A program made the position numbers and the translations under genes. A stretch of 64,000 nucleotides of DNA from Musa acuminata AAA Group. Lineage: Eukaryota; Streptophyta; Magnoliopsida; Zingiberales; Musaceae. Below the pieces are notes generated by a model, which did no database searches, was not told where the DNA came from, and worked only from the letters and a program-made list of their open reading frames with translations. The stretch is from the NCBI RefSeq assembly GCF_036884655.1, contig NC_088331.1, forward strand, positions 15,705,001 through 15,769,000, written 5' to 3'. Below, piece by piece: positions 47,651 through 55,909 of this stretch; positions within the stretch are counted from its first letter, which is position 1; every line of letters begins with the position of its first letter.

Positions 47651-48803
47651 TGCTCCAAGCCTGGATCCGCCTAATACCTGCTCGTGACACTCAGAGCATG
47701 CGCTATATCAGGCCTAGTACATAGCATGGCATACATGATAGACCCTATTGCTGAGGCATAAGGTATCATATTCATGTTCGCCCTTTCTTCTGGAGTCTTT
47801 GGGGCCATACTTGTAGAAAGCGATATCCCATGTCTCATCGGTATGAGACCTCTCTTGGAATTTTCCATGCCAAACCTTTTGACAATGGTTTCTATGTACC
47901 TGGACTGGGACAAGCCAAGCATCCTCTTGGATCTATCTCTATAGATTCTAATCCCCAAAATATAGGATGCTTCCCCTAAGTCCTTCATGGAGTAGTGTCT
48001 AGATAACCAAGCCTTTACTGTGGATAGCATTCCTACATCATTCCCAATGATGAGGATGTCATCCACATATAACACCAAAAAGGTGATAGCGCTCCCACTT
48101 ATCTTTCTGTACACACAAGGCTCATCTTCGTTCTTAACGAAATCATAAGATTTGATTGCCTCATCAAATCTTATGTTCCAACTTCGGGAAGCTTACTTTA
48201 GTCCATAAATGGATCTAAGCAACCTACACACCTTATTTGGGCAGTTCTTGGACACGTATCCCTCAGGTTGCATCATATACACCTCATCCTCGAGGTTCCC
48301 ATTGAGGAATGCAGTTTTCACATCCATCTGCCAGATCTCATAATCATAGTGTGCTGCAATAGCCAATAGAATTCTGATGGATTTTAGCATTGCTACGGGT
48401 GAGTAGGTTTCGTCATAGTCAACACCTTGCCTTTGACGATACCCCTTAGCCACTAGCCTTGCTTTATAGGTCTCTACCTTTCCATCTACTCCGATATTTT
48501 TCTTAAAAATCCACTTGCAACCGATGGGTACAATACCTTCGGGCGCATCAACTAGGTTCCAAACCTTATTGGAGTACATAGAATCCATCTCAGAATTCAT
48601 GGCTTCTTGCCATTTCCCGGAGTCTATACTCATAATAGCCTCCTCGTAGGTCTGAGGATCAATATCCTCTATATCCTCTCCTCTAATATGTCCCACATAT
48701 CTCTCAGGAGGATGGGATACTCTATCAGACCTGCGTAAAGTTGAAACTTGTGTATTAGGTACCTGAACAGACTCGGGCTGTAGAGTGGTGCTTGAGCTTG
48801 GTT
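47651..48803 (-). pseudogene. pol: Copia reverse transcriptase remnant
   Basis: Reverse transcriptase, which copies element RNA into cDNA in virus-like particles. From 48803: a linker with SDRVSHPPERYVG, then WQEAMNSEMDSMYSNKVWNL, CKWIFKKNIGVDGKVETYKA, RQRQGVDYDETYSPVAMLKS, WQMDVKTAFLNG, SIYGLK. A stop replaces the Gln that usually follows (about 48193). The catalytic YVDD box is intact in LYVDDILIIGND (about 48045-48080), followed by LGEASYILGIRIYRDR and CTRPDIAHALSVTSRY. A second stop follows. N-terminal sequence is separated from integrase by the 9.5-kb insertion at 48809. Confidence 0.92.
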
Positions 48804-48808
48804 CTCCA
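48804..48808. repeat. Target-site duplication CTCCA (left)
   Basis: Identical to 58313-58317; defines the insertion of element 48809-58312. Confidence 0.95.
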
Positions 48809-49977
48809 TGTTGAATCTCGGATTTTGATGATGAAGTCAATTGTCATTTGTTATCTAATCTATGTGTTGAGATAAGTGTGCAGGATTAACTACGATGAGA
48901 TTAAGACAAGCAGCAGGAGTTGCGCCGGAGTCAAGATCATGATCACGTTGGGAGTTCGAGAGTTCGACGGAAGTTCGGACGGTCGTCGGAGGTTCAGAGA
49001 GAACAGATCCGAGAAGTCCAGAAGCTTGCCAAGCGAAGCTCGTCGGAACTCGCCAAGTGGATCGTCGCAAAGTCCAGGAGTATACCGGATGTCCGCAGGA
49101 GGATCACCGAGGGTTATCGGTTGATCGACGGAAGTTGGCCGGAAACTCGCCGGAAGAAGCGATTGACGCATCGGAGCAAGCTGCAGGAGTTGTCTTAGAG
49201 ATAATCGTAGTTAGCACGATGATTAAGCATGAAAATGGGAGGTGATCCCATTAGCTTAATCTTGGGGCAATTGGGCCCCTGAAAAGATTCAAAGTGGGTC
49301 GAATGGAGTGAACCATTCGGACCCTGATTGCACCAGGAGGTGCAACCGCCCCAGCCAGGAGGTGCAACCGCCTGGGCTGTGGGGCTGGGAGGTGCAACCG
49401 CCCCAGCCAGGAGGTGCAACCGCCAGGGGTGCACGGCTGGGAGGTGCAACCGCCCCAGCCAGGAGGTGCAACCGCCAGGGTTGCAAGGCTGGGAGGTGCA
49501 ACCGCTCCAGCCAAGAGGTTGCACCGCCAGAGCTCAAGTTCCGAGCTCTGCCAGGCGATGCAACCACCAAGCTCAGTCTTCGAGCTTTGGCAGTGTGGTG
49601 CATCAGCCTGAGCTCAGTCTCGAGCTTTGCCAGGTGATGCATTCACCAAGCTCAGTCTTCGAGCTATGGCAGAATGGTGCATCAGCTTGAGCTCAGTTTG
49701 GAGCTCTGCCAAGTGATGCAACCACCGAGCTCAGATTTCGAGCTCTGCCAGGTGATGCAACCACCAAGCTCAGTCTTCGAGCTCTGCCAGGTGATGCAAC
49801 CATTGAGCTCAGTCTTCGAGCTCTGGCAGAGAAGAAGCAATCGGCAGAGCTCAGTCTTCGAGCTCTGCCAGGCGGTGCCACCTCTCCAGTTGAGAGGTGC
49901 AACCGCCTGATCCCAGAAATTCTGGGATTAGATCGATTTGATCGTTTTGAGCTCGAATTTTGAATTGGGTTGGGGCC

Positions 49978-49985
49978 TATAAATA
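49978..49985 (+). promoter_or_regulatory. TATA box of 5' LTR
   Basis: TATAAATA within GGCCTATAAATACCCCACCC, the block conserved at the same place in most Sirevirus-type LTRs in the window. It is likely the pol II promoter that drives genomic RNA, gag and possibly ORF2. Confidence 0.85.
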
Positions 49986-50701
49986 CCCCACCCATTCAGC
50001 ACTGAAAAGACACAGACCTATACCGAAATTGTGATCTTTTCTGTGATTCTAAAGAGCTCAAAAGTGTTGTAAATCCTTGAGTCTCCTCCTTCTGTTCTTC
50101 AAGTTTTCAACTGTAAAGTGAGGAGAGAAAGGTCTGTAAAGGTTGTCTCCTAAGCCTGTCAAAAGGAGAGAAACTGTAAGAGGGAAGTTTGGCCTTCGCC
50201 CATTGAAGGAAGGCAGCTAGTTGACGTCGGCAACCTCATCGGTGGAGGAAGCCAAAAGTGGAGTAGGTCAAGGCTGACCGAACCACTCTAAATCTCTGGT
50301 TTGCGTTTAATTTCGAGCACTCTATCATTACTGCAAACCTCCCTCATCACTACTGCTCTCTGCGCTTTCACGAACAAGTTCTAAGTGCTGTTCTTCCAAA
50401 TCTGCATTCAGACGTAAACTTGTATTTTCGTACATTACAGTTTACGTTTACGTTTGATTCTGCAGAACTGTTTTCCGCGCTTTTACGAACGAGCTTCCTT
50501 GCAGTTTACGCTTACATTTTAATCCTATTAATAACTGCAATCTGTCCTCTACGATTTTACGAACGAGTTTCAACATTTAGACGTAAAACTGCATTCGGAC
50601 GTAAATCGGCTTTCTTCGCTCAATCATCAGATTTCAGTTTACGTTTACGTCTTGATTTCAACTGCATACTGCCTTCTGCGAATATACAAACGAGTTTCAA
50701 A

Positions 50702-51040
50702 GTTTAGATGTAAATATGCGTTTAGACGTAAAACTGCGTTTAAACGTAAAACTGCGTTTAGACGTAAATCTGCGTTTAGACGTAAAACTACGTTCAGACG
50801 TAAAACTGCGTTTAAACGTAAAACTGCGTTTAGACGTAAATCTGCGTTTAGACGTAAAACTACGTTTAGACGTAAAACTGCGTTTAGACGCAAATCTGCG
50901 TTTAGACGTAAATCTGCATTTAGACGCAAAACTGCGCTTAGACGCAAAACTGCGCTTAGACGCAATCTGCGCTTAGACGCAAAACTGCGCTTAGACGCAA
51001 TCTGCGCTTAGACGCAAACTGCACTTAGATACAAACTGAG
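50702..51040 (+). repeat. 18-bp minisatellite, about 19 units (left LTR)
   Basis: Units of the form TTTAGACGTAAAACTGCG; the last few are 17 bp and begin CTTAGACGCAA. Units 2-5 and 6-9 repeat as a 72-bp higher-order block. The period is six codons, which explains the long but meaningless open frames over it on both strands. Each unit has an ACGT or ACGC core. Confidence 0.93.
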
Positions 51041-51160
51041 AATTTGCTTTTGCATCATAATCGTTTTTGAACGAACGCAGCTTTTTGTTTTTAAATTATT
51101 ATAAGATTTCCGCTGCACTAATTCACCCCCCCCCCTCTTAGTGCTCTTGATCCTAACAAT

Positions 51161-51172
51161 TGGTATCAGAGT
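51161..51172 (+). promoter_or_regulatory. Primer binding site (initiator-Met tRNA)
   Basis: TGGTATCAGAGT, two bases after the LTR; 11 of 12 match the usual TGGTATCAGAGC site complementary to plant initiator-Met tRNA 3' ends. Confidence 0.88.
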
Positions 51173-51208
51173 AAGGTTAACTCTCTAAAGGATTAAAACC
51201 CAAGAGAG

Positions 51209-52792
51209 ATGGCATACGCCGGAAACCAAGAGGGGCATTCGATTACACGTCCACCCATGTTCAGTGGAACGGACTACACTTACTGGAAGACCCGAATGAG
51301 GATCTTTCTTATTTCTATGGATTTTGAACTATGGAACCTTGTTGAAAATGGATTTTCAAAATCTTCTCTTCCAATGATCGATTGGAACGATTTGGAAAAG
51401 AAGGCTTTCGCTCTTAATGCAAAGGCTATGAATGCCTTATTTTGCGCACTAGATAAAAACGAATTTAATCGTGTTTCAACTTGCGAAACTGCTTTTGATA
51501 TTTGGCACACACTTGAAGTGACCCACGAGGGCACAAGTAGAGTGAAAGAGTCAAAAATCAATCTGTTGCTGCATTCTTTTGAACTTTTTCGAATGAAACC
51601 GAGTGAAACCATTGGCGACATGTTTACCCGTTTCACGGATGTCGTCAACGGTTTAAAAGGTCTCGGAAAGAGCTTTTCGGATTTTGAGCTTGTTAATAAG
51701 ATACTAAGATCCCTTCCTAAGAGTTGGGATCCTAAAGTCACCGCCATTCAAGAGGCAAAAGATCTGCAAAATTTCCCTCTTGAAGAACTAATCGGGTCAT
51801 TAATGACCTACGAAATGACCTGCAAAGCTCATGAAGAGCAAGAAGACATCCTTCCAAAGAACAGGAAGGATATGGCACTTAAAACTTCTGAATGCCACTT
51901 GAGAGAAAACTCAAGTGATGAGGATTGTGACGATGACTTGGCACTGTTGACAAGAAAGTTTAAAAAATTCTTCAAAAGAAACAAGTTTAAAAACGATATG
52001 AAAAATAAACTTGAACCTAAGAAGGACCAAGTGATCTGCTATGAATGTAAAAAGCCGGGACATTACAAAAGTGATTGTCCCCAAGTCAAGAAAAGAACAA
52101 CAAAGAAGAAGGCGCTCCAAGCAACATGGGATGATTCAAGCGCATCCGAGGAAGAAGAATCCAACACCGAGCAAGTTGCTCATTACGCCTTTATGGCCAT
52201 CGAAGGGGAGGTAACGGATTTATTAGATGCTGATTTATCTTTCGATGAATTATTAAATGCCTTCCATGATTTATTTGATGAATGCAAAGTTATAAATAGA
52301 AAATATAAGTTGCTAAAAAGGGTACATGATAATCTTACTTGTGAGTTTGATAAATTAAAAGTCAAACATCATGATAGTTTAAACTCATGTATCAAATGTC
52401 ATGATTTAGAAACTATACAAAATGAAAACTTGCTGCTTAAGGACACCTTGAAGAAATTCGAGGTTGGTAGCAAGTCATTAAACATGATCCTTACAAACAA
52501 GGGTCATGCTCCCAAAAGAAGTGGGATTGGATTTGTGAGGAGTCCTCACCGAAATCCAACTACCTTTGTAAAAGGCCCCATCTTACACGTTCAACACCAA
52601 ACAAAGTGCAATTTTTGTTGCAAATCTGGACACAAGACACATTGTTGTCCATTCAAGAAAATAAGTCCAAACAAATTAATTTGGGTTCCTAAAGGAACCA
52701 TGATAAACTCTATGCAACATGATAGAAAATATAGATCTGTTTATGAGGCACCCAAAAGCAAATGGGTTCCTAAAGATCATCCGTTCCTATAA
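51209..52792 (+). CDS. gag: Sirevirus-type Gag, intact, 527 residues
   Basis: Capsid/nucleocapsid protein expected to package element RNA into cytoplasmic virus-like particles. ATG at 51209 is 36 bases after the PBS, the same spacing as in its relatives. Residues 14-49 hold the TRPPMFSGTDYTYWKTRMR block seen at the start of Sirevirus and related Gags. Residues about 60-210 form the UBN2-type core (NALFCALDKNEFNRVSTCET, PSETIGDMFTRFTDVVNGLK, KILRSLPKSWDPKV). A basic stretch at 249-272 is followed by a first CCHC finger C277-C280-H285-C290, an acidic linker at 308-320, a probable coiled coil at 355-420, and a second CCHC finger C467-C470-H475-C480. The end WVPKDHPFL is shared with the decayed gag at 19844-21761. 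No stop or frameshift. Unlike the shortened gags elsewhere here, both fingers are intact. Not fused to protease. Confidence 0.95.
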   Translation: MAYAGNQEGHSITRPPMFSGTDYTYWKTRMRIFLISMDFELWNLVENGFSKSSLPMIDWNDLEKKAFALNAKAMNALFCALDKNEFNRVSTCETAFDIWHTLEVTHEGTSRVKESKINLLLHSFELFRMKPSETIGDMFTRFTDVVNGLKGLGKSFSDFELVNKILRSLPKSWDPKVTAIQEAKDLQNFPLEELIGSLMTYEMTCKAHEEQEDILPKNRKDMALKTSECHLRENSSDEDCDDDLALLTRKFKKFFKRNKFKNDMKNKLEPKKDQVICYECKKPGHYKSDCPQVKKRTTKKKALQATWDDSSASEEEESNTEQVAHYAFMAIEGEVTDLLDADLSFDELLNAFHDLFDECKVINRKYKLLKRVHDNLTCEFDKLKVKHHDSLNSCIKCHDLETIQNENLLLKDTLKKFEVGSKSLNMILTNKGHAPKRSGIGFVRSPHRNPTTFVKGPILHVQHQTKCNFCCKSGHKTHCCPFKKISPNKLIWVPKGTMINSMQHDRKYRSVYEAPKSKWVPKDHPFL

Positions 52793-53526
52793 AAACATTA
52801 AAAGTCTAGGCCGGAGCAAGAAATAATATTCTGCTCCTTGACTCTCAATGGTCATAAAATCAAAAAGGAACTCGCAACGCTTAAGTAACAAGTAATACAA
52901 TACAATTAGAAACATATGATATCCAAATTCACATACCCCTGATCTTCAAAACCTGTTCATCTACGAATCAATTCTTGTAGAAACTAAACATGTCATAAAA
53001 GGGACACCAAACAAACATTCGTATACACCTTAAAAGATCTATCTTACGAAGAGCTTCTTCCTTAAATGAAAATTCACACGAAATCATGTGACAAACATCA
53101 ATTGCTCTGAAACTCTCCTCAAGGCAAAGGCTCCCTAAATCAAAACATCCTAAAATGCTCACCTGCTGCAGGCGGTGGCACCTCTCCAGCTGGCGGTTGC
53201 ACCTCCAGCCTTCACGGGTTGCCAGAGGTTGCACCGCTCCAGCCAGAGGTGCAACCGCCAGCAGCTCTGCCCCCTTAAAATCACGCTAGGGCCGGCTAAG
53301 GAACCGACCCCAACTCACCCCCATTCCCTCCTCTACTCTTCCAAGACTCCTCCATTCCCACTTCACTCCTCTAAGCCTTCCAAATACCTCCCATTTCGGA
53401 GCAAAACATCAAGAATCCTTCCTTCTCTTGAAGATTTCACAAAGGTATTCTCTAAGAAGCTCTTAAATTCTGTTTTGTTCTTCATTTTCTTTAGCTCATC
53501 ATCATCCCTTTAAAACAGCAGTAGTA
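52793..53526 (+). other. Spacer between gag and second ORF with LTR-like segment
   Basis: No pol domain in any frame. 53160-53270 carries GGCGGTGGCACCTCTCCAGC and GAGGTGCAACCGCCAGCAGC, which closely resemble the LTR U3 array just upstream of the TATA box (compare 49870-49910). After it comes a pyrimidine-rich leader-like stretch (53300-53500) and a TTCATTTTCTTTAG segment just before the ORF2 start, which looks like a splice acceptor. There is no clear TATA box; CCTTAAAATC at 53273 is the nearest candidate. Confidence 0.6.
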
Positions 53527-54642
53527 ATGGGATCTAGAAGATCCTCAAGGGACAAGGGAAAGAGGAGAGTAGTAGAAGAGTTTGATCTCACTCTTTTTGA
53601 TTCCAAAAACCATGCTGAAAAATTTCTCTCCTTCGAACTAAGAAGCATCAATAAGGGAAAATATGTAGATCTGAATGAACTAAGAGATGTAGAGACTATA
53701 CATTGGTTTGCAAACCTAAATCTACTTCCCATTTTGCAGATCAACGAACCCATTTATCCTAGACTAGTTCGATTGTTTTACAACAACATGCAAAAAGATG
53801 ATGAAGAAAGGATATCAACCTATCTCTTAGGACAACACATTTCAATCACTGATAGATTCATTTGTGATATAATAGGTATCCCCATGAAAAGCATAGGACT
53901 TTACTTCAAAGGATCATGGGATGAAAACACTATTGGAACATCTTACGTTGACGCCTTAGGAACAATCCTTGCCAATCCTAACATAGAATCTATTTCTAAA
54001 AGTTGTGAACATCTAATGCCTTTTAACACTAAGATACTTCATCATATCATGACTAGTATAATTCTTCCTAAGCAATATCATCATGATGAAGTAAGTCAAT
54101 TGGAATTAGGAATTATGTACCTAATTATGAAAGAACGTGACATTTGTCTTGGCTATCTGATCCAACAAAACATGTTGGAATTATCTACAAAAGATATGAT
54201 GCTCCCATATGGTGGAATTATTACTAGAATAATGAAAGCTTACGACATTCAAATACCACTAGAAGAAGAAGTAATGAAATCAGATAGATACAGCATAATA
54301 AACAAAAATCTACTTCACCGACTGAGATGTCACTATAGAAGCGGAAACTGGGTAAGAATGCCTAGAAGAACTAATCCCCCTGAACCTGAACCTGAACCAG
54401 AGCCAGAAACCCCAGTCTTTATGAGTACCCACTCTCCTCCAATCTGTCCCTTTGAGGAAACACATCCGGTTGAGCAGACTCACACATCATCCATCGAAGA
54501 TATCGGGATTCGGATGGACCGATTTGAGCAACGACAAGAACGGCTTGAACTTCAACAAGATCAAATCCTAACCGAGCTACAACAAATCCATCGACAATTT
54601 GACTCTTTATTTAGGCACTTTAATCTTCCACCTCATGAATAA
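53527..54642 (+). CDS. ORF2: PF20167-like putative plant transposon protein, 371 residues
   Basis: Intact ORF in the place of pol. The N-terminus is short and very basic (RRSSRDKGKRR, residues 4-14), a possible nuclear signal. Residues about 28-245 follow the pattern I associate with the putative plant transposon protein domain (PF20167, Transposase_32): NHAEKFLSFELRSINKGKYV, YPRLVRLFYNNM (77-88), TYLLGQHISITDRFICDIIG (98-117) with following IP, and MYLIMKERDICLGYLIQQNM (197-216). Then a Pro-Glu repeat (285-294) and a Gln/Glu-rich coiled coil (about 325-363). No signal peptide or membrane helix, so not envelope-like. The biochemical function of this family is unknown; despite its name I see no catalytic motif. 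Conservation of an open frame in a young element suggests use by the element. Confidence 0.85.
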   Translation: MGSRRSSRDKGKRRVVEEFDLTLFDSKNHAEKFLSFELRSINKGKYVDLNELRDVETIHWFANLNLLPILQINEPIYPRLVRLFYNNMQKDDEERISTYLLGQHISITDRFICDIIGIPMKSIGLYFKGSWDENTIGTSYVDALGTILANPNIESISKSCEHLMPFNTKILHHIMTSIILPKQYHHDEVSQLELGIMYLIMKERDICLGYLIQQNMLELSTKDMMLPYGGIITRIMKAYDIQIPLEEEVMKSDRYSIINKNLLHRLRCHYRSGNWVRMPRRTNPPEPEPEPEPETPVFMSTHSPPICPFEETHPVEQTHTSSIEDIGIRMDRFEQRQERLELQQDQILTELQQIHRQFDSLFRHFNLPPHE

Positions 54643-55895
54643 GCTTGTATAAACATCTGATGTTTTTGATATGACATGTTGTAAACTCCTTATGTTATTC
54701 ATGAAGGACTTTGTCTTTATGGTTACCTGATATGCTGTACATATGTTACCCTGATATGGTTATCTTTGTCTGTGTAAGCATATTTTGCAAACATCTCTTG
54801 TTGTTTATCTCGGTTTTTGCACTGAAACTAAAAAGGTTTAAAAACCTATGCCTTGAAAATATGAAGCAACATACCAATGTAAGTTGATAAGTCAGTAGTA
54901 TGACATTGATATGGTAGCTATTGCTAATATGATTGCTATCATGCCATGTATCAAACAAAAATTTGCATCATACGAGCTGATATCTTACCATGTGATGCAA
55001 TGCTACACTTGCTGAAATAAAAATCCTGCTATGCAATATGATATAATGCTGCACTTGAAATAATTGTGTTACTACAATTATTCGAATGCTATTACTACTA
55101 CATGCCTTGACAACGCTTGATCAAATAACATGTTGCAAATTATGTGACAAATACTTGAGTTATTACTATTACATGCCTTGACAACGCTTGATCAAATAAC
55201 ATGTTGCAAATTATGTGACAAATATTCTTAACCAAATGCATGTAAAAAGTTCATTTTTCGGGTTGTATGCTAAAAATGGGATGTTCCCGTACACTCTTAT
55301 GAAAACTCGTTGGAAAATGACTTTCCTCCGTCAAGCAAAAACAATAAAGTGATATATGTGTCATGACTTCCTTTATATGCTTGATCATGCTTTTTGTTGA
55401 TGACAAAGGGGGAGAAAAATATGAATTGATAAACACTATGTCATAAGCTGAACTGCCATAATCAAATCTATGTCATAGTTACAAATACTTGAGTGATGCT
55501 ATAAACAATGTTATGCCATCCTTGCATCACCAAGAGATATGTGAACATGTACTATAGTTTGCATCATATCTTGATTTGATATTGTGAAGATAATGCAAAC
55601 TTGCTAGAAAATCTCAAATGTAAGCATCATGTAAGAAGTCCTTCGTTGCTTTATGTGATTACATGATGATTAGTTACAAACACCATCATACAAACTTGTT
55701 GATGTATGTCATGCCTTGACATAATTCTTGAAGAGATACATCATGATAGGCATCATGATGGGAGCATTGATAAGTTTAACTGATCTAACTTATCAATGCG
55801 TCACTTGAATTCAAAGGTCTTGAATTCAAGGTTGACTATGGCATATAGATAGGGGGAGTTAAGGATAACTCCTTTATCAATTGATTGTCATCATC
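54643..55895 (+). other. Non-coding 3' region of the young element
   Basis: No gene seen. Contains two tandem 71-bp copies (about 55091-55232) built on CATGCCTTGACAACGCTTGA, a PPT-like tract GACAAAGGGGGAGAAAA (about 55402-55418) preceded by TTTTTGTTGAT, and the CAATTGATTGTCATCATC lead-in to the PPT. The GCTAGCTTGCA repeats common in its relatives are almost absent. Confidence 0.8.
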
Positions 55896-55909
55896 AAAAA
55901 GGGGGAGAT
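55896..55909 (+). promoter_or_regulatory. Polypurine tract of the young element
   Basis: AAAAAGGGGGAGAT directly before the TGTTGAATC start of the 3' LTR; plus-strand primer site. Confidence 0.92.

Larger units (their letters stand above)
48809..51158 (+). repeat. 5' LTR of the young element
   Basis: TGTTGAATCTCG...CCTAACA. In order: a U3 without the ~290-base block found in older relatives; a GGAGGTGCAACCGCC array (49336-49530) and a degenerate GAGCTCAGTCTTCGAGCTCTG-like array (49537-49900); TATA box (49978-49985); a long region downstream with an 18-bp repeat array (50702-51040); ten C at 51126-51135. About 1.2 kb separates the TATA box from the gag start, so the leader RNA should be long. 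Confidence 0.95.

Noticed and set aside
49308..49690. Long frames over the GC-rich array on both strands (also 56352-56843)
   Set aside because: Stop-poor GC-rich repeats; frame lengths track repeat unit number.
50652..51011. Repetitive frames on both strands over the 18-bp array (arginine/lysine-rich or leucine/asparagine-rich)
   Set aside because: The period is 18 bases, so all frames repeat every six codons. They are within LTR leader sequence and have no start context or family.
50702..51040. CRISPR-like look of the regularly spaced repeats
   Set aside because: Units are directly adjacent with no unique spacers, and the context is a plant LTR.
51161..51172. tRNA gene at the PBS sites
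   Set aside because: Only 12-18 bases match a tRNA end and no cloverleaf follows; these are primer sites.
53527..54642. ORF2 as an env-like gene
   Set aside because: No signal peptide, membrane helix or cysteine pattern; the sequence pattern fits the putative plant transposon protein family better.
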